Part shown: piece after piece, positions 27,818 through 35,502 of the stretch | Layout: each line of letters begins with the position of its first letter | Numbering within the stretch: position 1 is the first letter of the stretch | Position numbers and translations under genes: made by a program | The notes under the pieces: generated by a model | Databases searched by the model: none | Seen by the model: only the letters and a program-made list of their open reading frames with translations | What the model was told of the DNA's origin: nothing | Origin: Blastocatellia bacterium | GTDB taxonomy: Bacteria > Acidobacteriota > Blastocatellia > UBA7656 | NCBI GenBank assembly: GCA_035275065.1 | Contig: DATENM010000002.1 | Coordinates: forward strand, 124,001 to 188,000 | Direction: 5' to 3' | DNA length: 64,000 nucleotides

Positions 27818-30088
27818 CTATTTCACATTCTCCACTAGATAGACCTGCGACAGCACGCGAAAATACGTGTAGCCATAGGCACGGCCGTTGGGCGTGATTG
27901 CCGAGACGCTGGTGTAGAGCAGTCCCGCGGGGTCCGGGTGCATGATCTCTTTCCATAGCTCGCGCTTGCCGGTCGTCAGGTTGATCTTGAAGACCTTGAC
28001 CGGCAGGCCGCGCTGCGCCGCAAAAATCGCCTGATTATCCGCCGCCCAACTGAGCGGAATATCCGTGTCCGCAAGCGCCGTGAAGGGGCGCGCGTCGCCG
28101 CCGTCGAGCGCCCGCACCTCGGACTTCTGATTGCCACTGCCGGTCTCGCCCACAAGCATGTGCTTGCCGTCGGGCGCAAGCAGCATGACGACCGTGCCCT
28201 CGGCGGTCAGCGGGCGCAGCTCGTTGCGCTCAAGGTCGTAGACGTAGCTGCGCCGCTCGTGGCCCGGCGCTTTGCCCATCAGCACGACGCGCCGCGAATC
28301 GGGAAACCACATGCCGTTCTCGCGCCATTCGATGTCGCCCGAATCAATCACTTTCATCTCGCCGGCGCCGGTCGGCAGCAGCACGAAGCGCGGCGGCGAG
28401 GTGTAACGCTGGCTCGCGAGCGCCCAGCGGCCATCCGGCGACAGCGACATGGCATTGCCGTCGCCGAGCTTGACTGCCGGCGAGCCGTCCGTCCGGCGCA
28501 TGTAAACCGTCGGCGTTTTGTCGCTGGCGGTGTTCTCTTCGTCAAACAGCAGCGTGCGGCCATCGGGCGAGAGGTCGCGCAGCCACGAGCCGTCGAGCCA
28601 CGACAGGTCGCGCTCGGCAGTTTCGCCCGGCGCCAGCGTCATCATGCCGATGCGGGCGTCGTCGCGAGTCATCAGCAGCCGCCCGTCACGGCTAACATCC
28701 TGTAGATTCAAGCGGCCCGGCGCCCGCGCCAGCAATCGCTCGCTGCCCTTCAAGCTGACGGCCCGCAGAGCATGGTTAGCGGTGTCTTCGTCGGCGGTGA
28801 ACCAGATTTCATCGCCGGCGGGCGACCACGCCAGCCCGCGCGCGCTCAGGTAGGCCCGCGACAGCTTGCGACTGTTGCCCTTGAGATCAACCACCATCAC
28901 CACGCCATAATCGTCGAAGCGCGCGACCGGGTGATCGATGAAGGCAATGCGGTCGCCCGCGGGCGAGACGCGAATATCGCTCAGCCAGCCGGACGTGTCG
29001 TGCTCGTAAAGCAGATTGCCAATCGGATATTCCAGGCGGCACTTGCCCTTTTCGTAATGAATCACCGCCAGCTCTTTGCCGTCCGGCGACCAGTCGGCTT
29101 CCGAAACGCCCGGCAGCACTTCGCGCGGCGCGCCGCCGGTCAATGGCATGCGCGCCAGCATGCCTTGATTGATGAAATGAATGCGCGGCTTGAGCAGCAC
29201 CGCCATCTCGCCGGTTGATGAAATGGCCAGCAGGCTCATCTCTTTCAGATCGAGAGCGCGCGATTCGGGCGTGCTGGGCAGCGTCGTGAACAGCTCGCTC
29301 GGCTTGCCCTCCCAGAGCGCCGCGTAAACGATCAAGCGGCTATCGGGCGCAAAGCGCGCGCCGGCCACCGTGCCGTTGCGAAACGTCAGTTGCTGGAACA
29401 GCGGCGGCGCGTTGTAGCCGGCGCGCTTGCCGACCGCAAAGCTCGCGACCATCGCCGCGGCGACCAGCGCCACGGCGACGGCGATGAGCAGACGGCGGCG
29501 CGGGCGCGGCGCGGTCACAGGCGCGGCAAGCTGCGGCGCGAGCTTTTCTTCACCCACCGGCTCCGGCATCAATGATTGCGGCAGCGCGCCGGCGGTCGCC
29601 GCCGGCAACAAGGCGCGGTCAGCTTCTAGCCCTGCCGGCGCGTTTGCGGCGCTCGCCATAACCGGCGCGACCGTATCGCCCAGCGCGTCGCCCTCTTCTT
29701 CATGCTCGAAGGTGACGCTGGCGCGCTCGCGCACGATCAGCGTGCCGTCTGACAGCTCTTTCACCTTGGCGACGAAGCGGTAGCCGCGGCGCGGGATGGT
29801 TTCGATGTATGGCCGGCCCTCGTCGCCATCGCCGAGCACGCGCCGCAGGGTCGAGATGTTGCGCGCCAGATTGCCTTCCTCGACAAAGGTGTCGGGCCAG
29901 ACCTCTTGCATCAGCTCGTCCTTGTCGAGCACACGCCCGCTGCGCTCGACGAAGGCGAGCAGAATATCAAAGACTTTCGGCGGCAGCGGCACGACCTGAC
30001 CGCGCTTCAACAGCAGGCGGTCGGCGGCATCCACGCGGTACGGGCCGAATTCAAATAAGCGCTTTGCCGGCTTCATCATAGGCGTCAT
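27818..30088 (-). CDS. Membrane-bound winged-helix regulator with TolB-like propeller
   Basis: The 756-residue product has an OmpR-type winged helix (about 10-108, ending TIPRRGYRFVAKV), a linker, one transmembrane helix (about 197-220) and a C-terminal TolB/WD40-like propeller of blades such as EADWSPDGKELAVIHYE and ISPDGRTLLFDEEN. It is the same regulator class as the 9387-11267 protein but with a propeller in place of TPRs as the outer sensor. It is divergent from a zinc-ribbon mini-protein and a small secreted protein. Three 11-bp repeats lie just upstream (30096-30128). The start may be ATG 30088 or the paired ATGs at 30079 and 30076. Confidence 0.87.
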   Translation of the reverse strand: MTPMMKPAKRLFEFGPYRVDAADRLLLKRGQVVPLPPKVFDILLAFVERSGRVLDKDELMQEVWPDTFVEEGNLARNISTLRRVLGDGDEGRPYIETIPRRGYRFVAKVKELSDGTLIVRERASVTFEHEEEGDALGDTVAPVMASAANAPAGLEADRALLPAATAGALPQSLMPEPVGEEKLAPQLAAPVTAPRPRRRLLIAVAVALVAAAMVASFAVGKRAGYNAPPLFQQLTFRNGTVAGARFAPDSRLIVYAALWEGKPSELFTTLPSTPESRALDLKEMSLLAISSTGEMAVLLKPRIHFINQGMLARMPLTGGAPREVLPGVSEADWSPDGKELAVIHYEKGKCRLEYPIGNLLYEHDTSGWLSDIRVSPAGDRIAFIDHPVARFDDYGVVMVVDLKGNSRKLSRAYLSARGLAWSPAGDEIWFTADEDTANHALRAVSLKGSERLLARAPGRLNLQDVSRDGRLLMTRDDARIGMMTLAPGETAERDLSWLDGSWLRDLSPDGRTLLFDEENTASDKTPTVYMRRTDGSPAVKLGDGNAMSLSPDGRWALASQRYTSPPRFVLLPTGAGEMKVIDSGDIEWRENGMWFPDSRRVVLMGKAPGHERRSYVYDLERNELRPLTAEGTVVMLLAPDGKHMLVGETGSGNQKSEVRALDGGDARPFTALADTDIPLSWAADNQAIFAAQRGLPVKVFKINLTTGKRELWKEIMHPDPAGLLYTSVSAITPNGRAYGYTYFRVLSQVYLVENVK

Positions 30089-30095
30089 CCAGGTT

Positions 30096-30128
30096 CATTC
30101 CGAGTTCGTTCCAAACTCATTCCAAACG
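30096..30128. promoter_or_regulatory. Triple 11-bp direct repeat, candidate operator
   Basis: Three consecutive 11-bp units (CATTCCGAGTT, CGTTCCAAACT, CATTCCAAACG) begin 8 bp upstream of the regulator start codon. The helical period and the location match an OmpR-type winged-helix binding array, so autoregulation is plausible. Confidence 0.5.
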
Positions 30129-30297
30129 CTTTTCCGAACTTTTTCTGTGTTTACGCAAGATTTCGCTGCGGGGATTCGCGTACCCTGCGCTGTGTCGTGA
30201 GCAGCGTGAGCGAATCGAGCGGACGCGGCGCGCGGCTCATTCTAGCAGCCGTCGGCGGCTCGTACCACCGACCAGCGAGAACGAAACAGGAGGCAGC

Positions 30298-30555
30298 GTG
30301 ACGAAACGCACGACCCGCATCACCTTTGAGAGCGAACGGCTGCTGGTCATCCGCCAACCGACGAGCCGCGCCCGCCGCTGGTGCGCCGCCTGTGACGAGG
30401 AAGTGCAAGTCGTCACCGCCGCCGACGCGGCCATTGTCGCCGACCGCGAGCTAGGGGCCATCTACGACGCCATTGAAGCGACGCACCTGCACGCCGTCGA
30501 AGCCGGCGACGGGCTGCGGCTCGTTTGTCTTAACTCATTACTCAAGCTGAAGTGA
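30298..30555 (+). CDS. 85-residue zinc-ribbon / excisionase-like HTH protein
   Basis: A GTG start at 30298 with an excellent AGGAGG site five bases upstream opens an 85-residue protein. Residues 28-33 hold a CAAC knuckle after a basic N-terminus (TRITFESERLLVIR). The rest (VVTAADAAIVADRELGAIYD) resembles the helix-turn-helix of MerR/excisionase-type small proteins, and it ends LVCLNSLLKLK. Similar short proteins are frequent in Acidobacteriota, as far as I recall, without assigned function. Only one CxxC is visible, so zinc binding is uncertain. The secreted-protein gene follows 49 bp downstream on the same strand. Confidence 0.7.
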   Translation: MTKRTTRITFESERLLVIRQPTSRARRWCAACDEEVQVVTAADAAIVADRELGAIYDAIEATHLHAVEAGDGLRLVCLNSLLKLK

Positions 30556-30604
30556 ATGCTGTACAGGCATCCTCATTCAACGATTGACGAAAGGAGAAAT
30601 CTTC

Positions 30605-31231
30605 ATGAACACGAAACGAATCTTTGCAGTCTGCCTGTTTACCGCGCTGCTGGCCGTCGCGGCCTCGGCGCAGACCAATGACCGCGGAATGCTGTGGAAA
30701 AAATATTTCGAGCGCAATACCGTGGTCGTGCCAATGCAATCACCGCCCGCCGAGATGGAGATGCAGAGCGACGGCTTGCAACCCGAGCGCGCTAAAGGCG
30801 ACGTCGCCGCCAGCGCCAGCACCCAGCTCGAAGGCACCTGGCTGGCGACCGTGACCTTCGAGGATGGCACGGTGATAAAAGTGCTGTTCACTTTCATGCC
30901 GGGCCGGGATGACACACAGGGCACGCTCATCGACACCAACCAGTTCCTGCTGACACCCGACCCAATCGGCACGCCCGATCAGGGCGTGTGGCAGCGCATT
31001 GGCCTCGGCAAATTCATTGCCACGCACCTGGCATTTCTATTCAACTCAAAAGACGGCTCCCCGTTCGGCACCGCCAAGGTGCGCGACACGATCACCCTCA
31101 GCGGCGCCGGTGATAAATTCACGGGCACGCAGTTCGTTGAGGTCTTCGACACCAACGGCACAGAGGTCTTCTCTATCCATGCCACGATGACGGCCGTGCG
31201 TCTGAAGGCCGAGGCGCCGCCGACGAATTGA
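30605..31231 (+). CDS. Small secreted protein of unknown function (paralogue of 11438-12040)
   Basis: The 208-residue product begins at ATG 30605, eight bases after AAAGGAGA. A signal peptide (MNTKRIFAVCLFTALLAVAA, cleavage near ASAQ) is followed by a variable stretch and a conserved beta-rich domain: LEGTWLATVTF, IGTPDQGVWQRIG, FTGTQFVEVFDTNG. The same skeleton is found in 11438-12040. Both genes lie downstream of a divergent membrane winged-helix regulator, which suggests a recurring regulator/effector module. No catalytic residues are evident. Confidence 0.75.
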   Translation: MNTKRIFAVCLFTALLAVAASAQTNDRGMLWKKYFERNTVVVPMQSPPAEMEMQSDGLQPERAKGDVAASASTQLEGTWLATVTFEDGTVIKVLFTFMPGRDDTQGTLIDTNQFLLTPDPIGTPDQGVWQRIGLGKFIATHLAFLFNSKDGSPFGTAKVRDTITLSGAGDKFTGTQFVEVFDTNGTEVFSIHATMTAVRLKAEAPPTN

Positions 31232-31264
31232 CGAAGCGGGTCTCGCCACACTTCATCCATCGAC

Positions 31265-31309
31265 AAGGCGCTGGCCAGCCTGTCATCGCGGCCAGCGCCT
31301 TTGCTTTTC
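31265..31309. terminator. Intrinsic terminator, convergent genes
   Basis: A perfect 12-bp stem (31265-31276 with 31290-31301, AAGGCGCTGGCC arm) is followed by TTGCTTTT on the plus strand. It lies between the secreted protein gene and the convergent M14 gene. Confidence 0.8.
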
Positions 31310-31340
31310 TGTCGCAACGAGCGCTTTATCGCTGAGCCGG

Positions 31341-34181
31341 CTACTTTGTGCCACCGAGCATGATGGCATTGAACAGCAGCTTGAAGGTGCCCCAGGTCTG
31401 GGCGCGGTGCTGTGTGCGAAAGCCGAAAAGCACGACGCGGCCTTTGCCCAGCGTGACATCAACCAGTGCTGATTTGCCGGCGATGAACTGCGGGCCGAGC
31501 AGCCACCCGGAGCGCAGCGGGTTGCCGTCAACGTAACGCGCAACGGAGCGCGCACGCTCGGCGTCGGTAATCTCGAAGGCAAAGGCGCTGACGAGATTGC
31601 TGGCGCCGTCAGCCATCGCCGGCGGGCGCCGGGCTTCGGTCGGGGCCGCCTCAGGGCGCGCGGTACCGGGGCGCGGCGCTTCCGTATCAGTGCCGCGCTC
31701 GCGTCGCGCGCCGCTGACGAAATAGAGGTCGGCTTCCGCCGGCATCCCGTAAGCAATCGGGCTTGTGGTATCAATGGCGGCGCGGAAGATCGAGCCGGGC
31801 GCGTAGAACTGGTCGCGGCGCACGCCATCGAGCGCATTCTTCACCGGCAGCTCAAAACGTTTTAACGCCAGCTCCGTCGCCGAGTCGAGACAGACCAGCA
31901 CGCCGCCGGCTTCGACGAAACGGCGCAGCGCCGCGACTCCCTCTTCGCCGATGCCGCCGGTGTATTCTTCGGGATACGAGCCGGCGCGGTTGCCGCTGAC
32001 GATCTGTTGCATGGATTGGTCGGGCAGGATGACGACATCAAACTTCTCTTTGAGATTGCCGGCGCGCACGTCTGCGTCATAGACGTTCTTGTAATCGAAG
32101 CCGAACTGCTCAAGCACCCATCGCGTCCAGCCTTCATCCATCGAAGCCACCCAGCTACGATAGAGCGCCAGTCGCGGCTTGATGACGGGCTTGGCAACAG
32201 CAGGCAGATTGCTGGGGGAGTCTTTATCGGGTACACGCTCCAGCCTGACGTTTCGCGTCACAGCAATGGATGAAATACTGTTCGTGAAAGCCCGAATCTT
32301 TGATTCCGTCCGCGCAGGTCTAGTTGGTTTACTTTGAACGCCTGTTGATTCGCCGCTCACAACGAAGGTTCCCGCCGGGTACTCTCTTCCACCAGCACTC
32401 ACTGCCTGCGCAAGCCTCGAAACCCAGACTTTATACGGCGAGCTGAAGAGCGCATTGACGAAATCAAAAGTTTTATTGGCATCGGCTGAGACAAAGAACC
32501 GCATCGCCGGACCTGTCATCCACGAGACGCTGCGGAGGTTGGCAAATTCGTGGTTGAGCTTTTCTAAGTCCGCATCGAACGGCTTGCCCGCTTCGGCGTA
32601 ATCAACACCCATCGTCATCGGCAGTGTCCAGCCGGCCACGTCGTAAGGCTGCTCGGCAGGGCCGCCCGGATAGATGCGGCGGTCGGGATAATGCTGCGCT
32701 TCGAACAAGCATTTCACGTTCGCGCGGTAAGGTTGTGCGAGCAGGATCACATAACTTCCCGCCGCGTACTTCTTGCCATCAATCGTGAAGTCAGATTTCG
32801 CGCGGTGTGCTTCGACGCCCTGCTGAATCAGGATGTCGATCATCTTGTCGGCGGTCGGCTGATCGTGTTGCCCCGCAGGCACGACGTAAGCATACGGCGC
32901 GTCATGCTTGCCGGCTTCGATGGCGCGCTCGGCGACCGCCACGAAATTACGAACATACTCATCGTGATGCAGCGCCGCTTCTTCGAGCGCCGTGCGCGTC
33001 GTCACCAGTTCCATGTTCAGTATGTCGCGCATCGTCCACGCGCCGCCCTGCCACGGGTCTGGATAATTGGTCGCCGCCACCAGCGGATCAGCGAGGCCGC
33101 GCGTCGGCGAGCGCAACTGCTCGCGCTTGATCTCCATCGGCGTGGCGATGTTCACCGACGCGGCTTCGGTCAATATGCCGACGGCATTGTGATAGTAAGG
33201 CGCGGTACGCAAGCCGCCGTGCCACCACGTGTCATAAGTTGAATTCGTGACGATGCCTTTGAACCCGGCGGCTTGAAGATTCAGCGCCATCTGCGAGCCG
33301 AGCGCGCCGACCGTGCGCAAGATCGTCGGATCGATGTTCGGGTTCGACGGGTCGAAGAACGGCGGCACGCACATGCGCGAGCCGAACTGCCCCTGCTGAT
33401 GCACGTCGTAGACGACTTCGGGAAACCACTCGCGCCAGAAGAGCGCCGAGACGATCTGCGTTTCGACCTGCGTCAGCATGAACCAGTCGCGGTTGTCGTC
33501 GTGGCCGGTGTAGTGATGATAGAGCACAGGCGGGCTGCTGCCTTCGTATTTCGTGCCGAGCGTCTTGCGATACCAGTTGGTGACGATATCTATGCCGTCC
33601 GGATTGACCGAAGGCACCAGCACCAGCACCGTGCGGCGCAGCATCTCTCTGGTCGCCGGCGCGTCGTCGCTCGCCAGCCTGTAAGCCAGCTCCATTGACA
33701 TCTGCGAAGCGACGATTTCGGTCGAATGAATCGAGCAGGTGATGGCGACGACCGCAGGCGTCGCGCGGATCAGCCGCTCGCGCTCTTCGCGGCTACTGAT
33801 CAAGCGCGGGTCGGCGAGCCGGCGCTGGGCTTCGCGGATGCGCGGCAAGTCGCGAATGTTTTCTTCCGACGAGATGATGGCGACGATGAACGGGCGGCGC
33901 TCGGTCGTCAGTCCCGGCTGATGCACCGAGACGCGCGCCGACGTTTCGCCGAGCCGCTTGAAGTAAGCGACGATTTGCGACCAGTCGGCGAGCTTGCGGT
34001 CGTCGCCCGGCGCAAAGCCGAGCACCTCGCGCGGCGACGGCACGGCGGCGGCTTCTGTAGCCGAAGCCAGGTGCGCCGCTTTAAGGTCGGCCGTTTGTCG
34101 GGCCGGCACGGTCGCCGCCGTCAGGCCAAGCAGCAGCGCGGCCAGCGGCAGTGTGTAAAGGTGGCGAGAGCGTGGCATCAT
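31341..34181 (-). CDS. Secreted M14-family zinc carboxypeptidase, 946 residues
   Basis: A signal peptide (MMPRSRHLYTLPLAALLLGL, cleavage near PARQ) precedes an M14 catalytic domain. The zinc ligands His152 and Glu155 lie in SIHSTEIVA, the third in YDVHQQG (His261), the NPDG substrate loop at 193-196, and the catalytic Glu in GILTEAASVN. The C-terminal half is large and ends with a flavodoxin-like/ThuA-like segment (AGGVLVCLDSATELA, GKGRVVLFGFRTQHRAQ) as in other long acidobacterial M14 proteins. A less GC-rich stretch (about 32220-32420) encodes a linker. It is monocistronic; peptide scavenging outside the cytoplasm is the likely role. Confidence 0.88.
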   Translation of the reverse strand: MMPRSRHLYTLPLAALLLGLTAATVPARQTADLKAAHLASATEAAAVPSPREVLGFAPGDDRKLADWSQIVAYFKRLGETSARVSVHQPGLTTERRPFIVAIISSEENIRDLPRIREAQRRLADPRLISSREERERLIRATPAVVAITCSIHSTEIVASQMSMELAYRLASDDAPATREMLRRTVLVLVPSVNPDGIDIVTNWYRKTLGTKYEGSSPPVLYHHYTGHDDNRDWFMLTQVETQIVSALFWREWFPEVVYDVHQQGQFGSRMCVPPFFDPSNPNIDPTILRTVGALGSQMALNLQAAGFKGIVTNSTYDTWWHGGLRTAPYYHNAVGILTEAASVNIATPMEIKREQLRSPTRGLADPLVAATNYPDPWQGGAWTMRDILNMELVTTRTALEEAALHHDEYVRNFVAVAERAIEAGKHDAPYAYVVPAGQHDQPTADKMIDILIQQGVEAHRAKSDFTIDGKKYAAGSYVILLAQPYRANVKCLFEAQHYPDRRIYPGGPAEQPYDVAGWTLPMTMGVDYAEAGKPFDADLEKLNHEFANLRSVSWMTGPAMRFFVSADANKTFDFVNALFSSPYKVWVSRLAQAVSAGGREYPAGTFVVSGESTGVQSKPTRPARTESKIRAFTNSISSIAVTRNVRLERVPDKDSPSNLPAVAKPVIKPRLALYRSWVASMDEGWTRWVLEQFGFDYKNVYDADVRAGNLKEKFDVVILPDQSMQQIVSGNRAGSYPEEYTGGIGEEGVAALRRFVEAGGVLVCLDSATELALKRFELPVKNALDGVRRDQFYAPGSIFRAAIDTTSPIAYGMPAEADLYFVSGARRERGTDTEAPRPGTARPEAAPTEARRPPAMADGASNLVSAFAFEITDAERARSVARYVDGNPLRSGWLLGPQFIAGKSALVDVTLGKGRVVLFGFRTQHRAQTWGTFKLLFNAIMLGGTK

Positions 34182-34351
34182 CGGCGTTGATGCTCCTCAA
34201 GGTTGAATTGCGCGGGCGGCGCCCGGCGCTCAAGATGGAAAGAGCCTAGCACATCTGTTAGGCTTGCGCTAATTGGCGCGACCGCGGCTGAAGGCTGGCG
34301 CGGTGGCCGGCGCCAGGGTTGAATTCATCCCAAAGAGGAAACGCTTTGACG

Positions 34352-35059
34352 ATGGCGCGCTGGCGCGGAATTTTTTTACTGGCCTTCTGGTTCACGGCCA
34401 TCGGCCTGCTGGCGCCGTTCCTGATCGCCCTGCGGCTGCTGACCGGCAACGAGAACATGATCTACGCGCCGGTGCGCGTCTTCGTGCGGCTCGGTCTCCG
34501 GCTAGTCGGCGTCAAGGTCGAAGTCACGGGCCGCGACCATCTCGACCCGGCGCAGGCGTACATCTTCACGCCGAATCATCAGAGCCTGATCGAAGTGCCG
34601 CTGTTCGTCACCTACCTCGGGCGCAATCCGGGCTACCTGGCCAAGAAAGAGGTCTTCAAATACCCGATCTTCGGTTACGGCATCGGCCTGATGGGCGTCG
34701 TCCCGGTTGATCGCAGCAACAGCCCGTCGGCGGTCGAAAGCGCCAAGGTGGCGACCGAGATGCTGCGCCGCGGCAAGTCCTACGTGGTCTATCCCGAAGG
34801 CACGCGCTCGCCCGATGGCCGCCTGCTGCCGTTTAAGAAGGGCGCCTTCATGATGGCCATCGAGGCGGGCGTTCCCATCGTCCCGGTGACGGTCGCCGGC
34901 GCCACGCGCATCATGCCGAAGGCCAAAATCGAAGTACACCCTTCGACCGTGCGACTGACCATCCACGACCCCATCCCGACCACCGGCTATGCGCGCGACA
35001 ACGTCGCCGAGCTGGTCAGCCGCACCCGCCAGCAAGTCCTCTCGGCCCTCGACGACTAG
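34352..35059 (+). CDS. plsC: 1-acyl-sn-glycerol-3-phosphate acyltransferase
   Basis: PlsC makes phosphatidic acid from lysophosphatidic acid at the inner membrane. The 235-residue protein has an N-terminal membrane helix (about 7-30), the acyltransferase motif NHQSLIE (75-81, with Glu81 where most members have Asp), the GVVPVDR block and the PEGTRS substrate motif (148-153), then PIVPVTVAG. ATG 34352 is used here; AGAGGAAA at 34333-34340 is spaced better for an in-frame TTG at 34346. It is followed by the padR promoter. Confidence 0.88.
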   Translation: MARWRGIFLLAFWFTAIGLLAPFLIALRLLTGNENMIYAPVRVFVRLGLRLVGVKVEVTGRDHLDPAQAYIFTPNHQSLIEVPLFVTYLGRNPGYLAKKEVFKYPIFGYGIGLMGVVPVDRSNSPSAVESAKVATEMLRRGKSYVVYPEGTRSPDGRLLPFKKGAFMMAIEAGVPIVPVTVAGATRIMPKAKIEVHPSTVRLTIHDPIPTTGYARDNVAELVSRTRQQVLSALDD

Positions 35060-35074
35060 CCTCCGTCTTTCCCC

Positions 35075-35116
35075 TTGACAATCTACAGGAGGCGGTCTAC
35101 ACTCGCTTCCTGTAGA
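35075..35116 (+). promoter_or_regulatory. padR promoter overlapped by an inverted-repeat operator
   Basis: TTGACA (35075-35080) and TACACT (35098-35103) are separated by exactly 17 bp, a near-consensus housekeeping promoter. A perfect inverted repeat TCTACAGGA (35082-35090) with TCCTGTAGA (35108-35116) starts between the two boxes and runs past the -10. PadR proteins bind such repeats and commonly repress their own operon, so this is the likely autoregulatory site. Confidence 0.75.
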
Positions 35117-35133
35117 AAGTCTAGGGGGGATTC

Positions 35134-35487
35134 ATGGCCAAGCAAAACTCCGACCTGGCGAAGCAGAAGTCCGACTTGCTGCAAGGCACGCTCGACATGC
35201 TGATCCTGAAGACGCTGGCCCTTGAGCCGGAGCATGGCTGGGGCATCGCGCAGCGCATCCAGCAGATTTCGGACGGCGTGCTTAATGTCAATCAGGGCTC
35301 GCTTTATCCGGCGCTCTACCGGCTTGAAGAGAAAGGCTGGGTGGCGACCGAGTGGGGCAGCTCTGATAACAACCGCCAGGCGAAGTATTATTCGCTCACT
35401 CGCGCCGGGCGCAAACAACTTGCCGAAGAAGAGGAAAACTGGAGGCGGCTCTCGACAGCGATCACGCAAGTGCTCCAAGCAACTTAG
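35134..35487 (+). CDS. PadR-family transcriptional regulator
   Basis: The 117-residue protein shows the PadR winged helix: LLQGTLDMLILKTLALEPEHGWGIAQRI, then NQGSLYPALYRLEEKGWV and the wing YYSLTRAGRKQL, with a short C-terminal dimerisation helix. It is preceded by a GGGGGA site and by the promoter/operator at 35075-35116. The ADOP permease follows after 15 bp, the standard acidobacterial padR-ADOP pairing, so it probably represses its own operon including the permease. The ligand is unknown. Confidence 0.93.
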   Translation: MAKQNSDLAKQKSDLLQGTLDMLILKTLALEPEHGWGIAQRIQQISDGVLNVNQGSLYPALYRLEEKGWVATEWGSSDNNRQAKYYSLTRAGRKQLAEEEENWRRLSTAITQVLQAT

Positions 35488-35502
35488 CCGGAGGTTGGTT
35501 AG

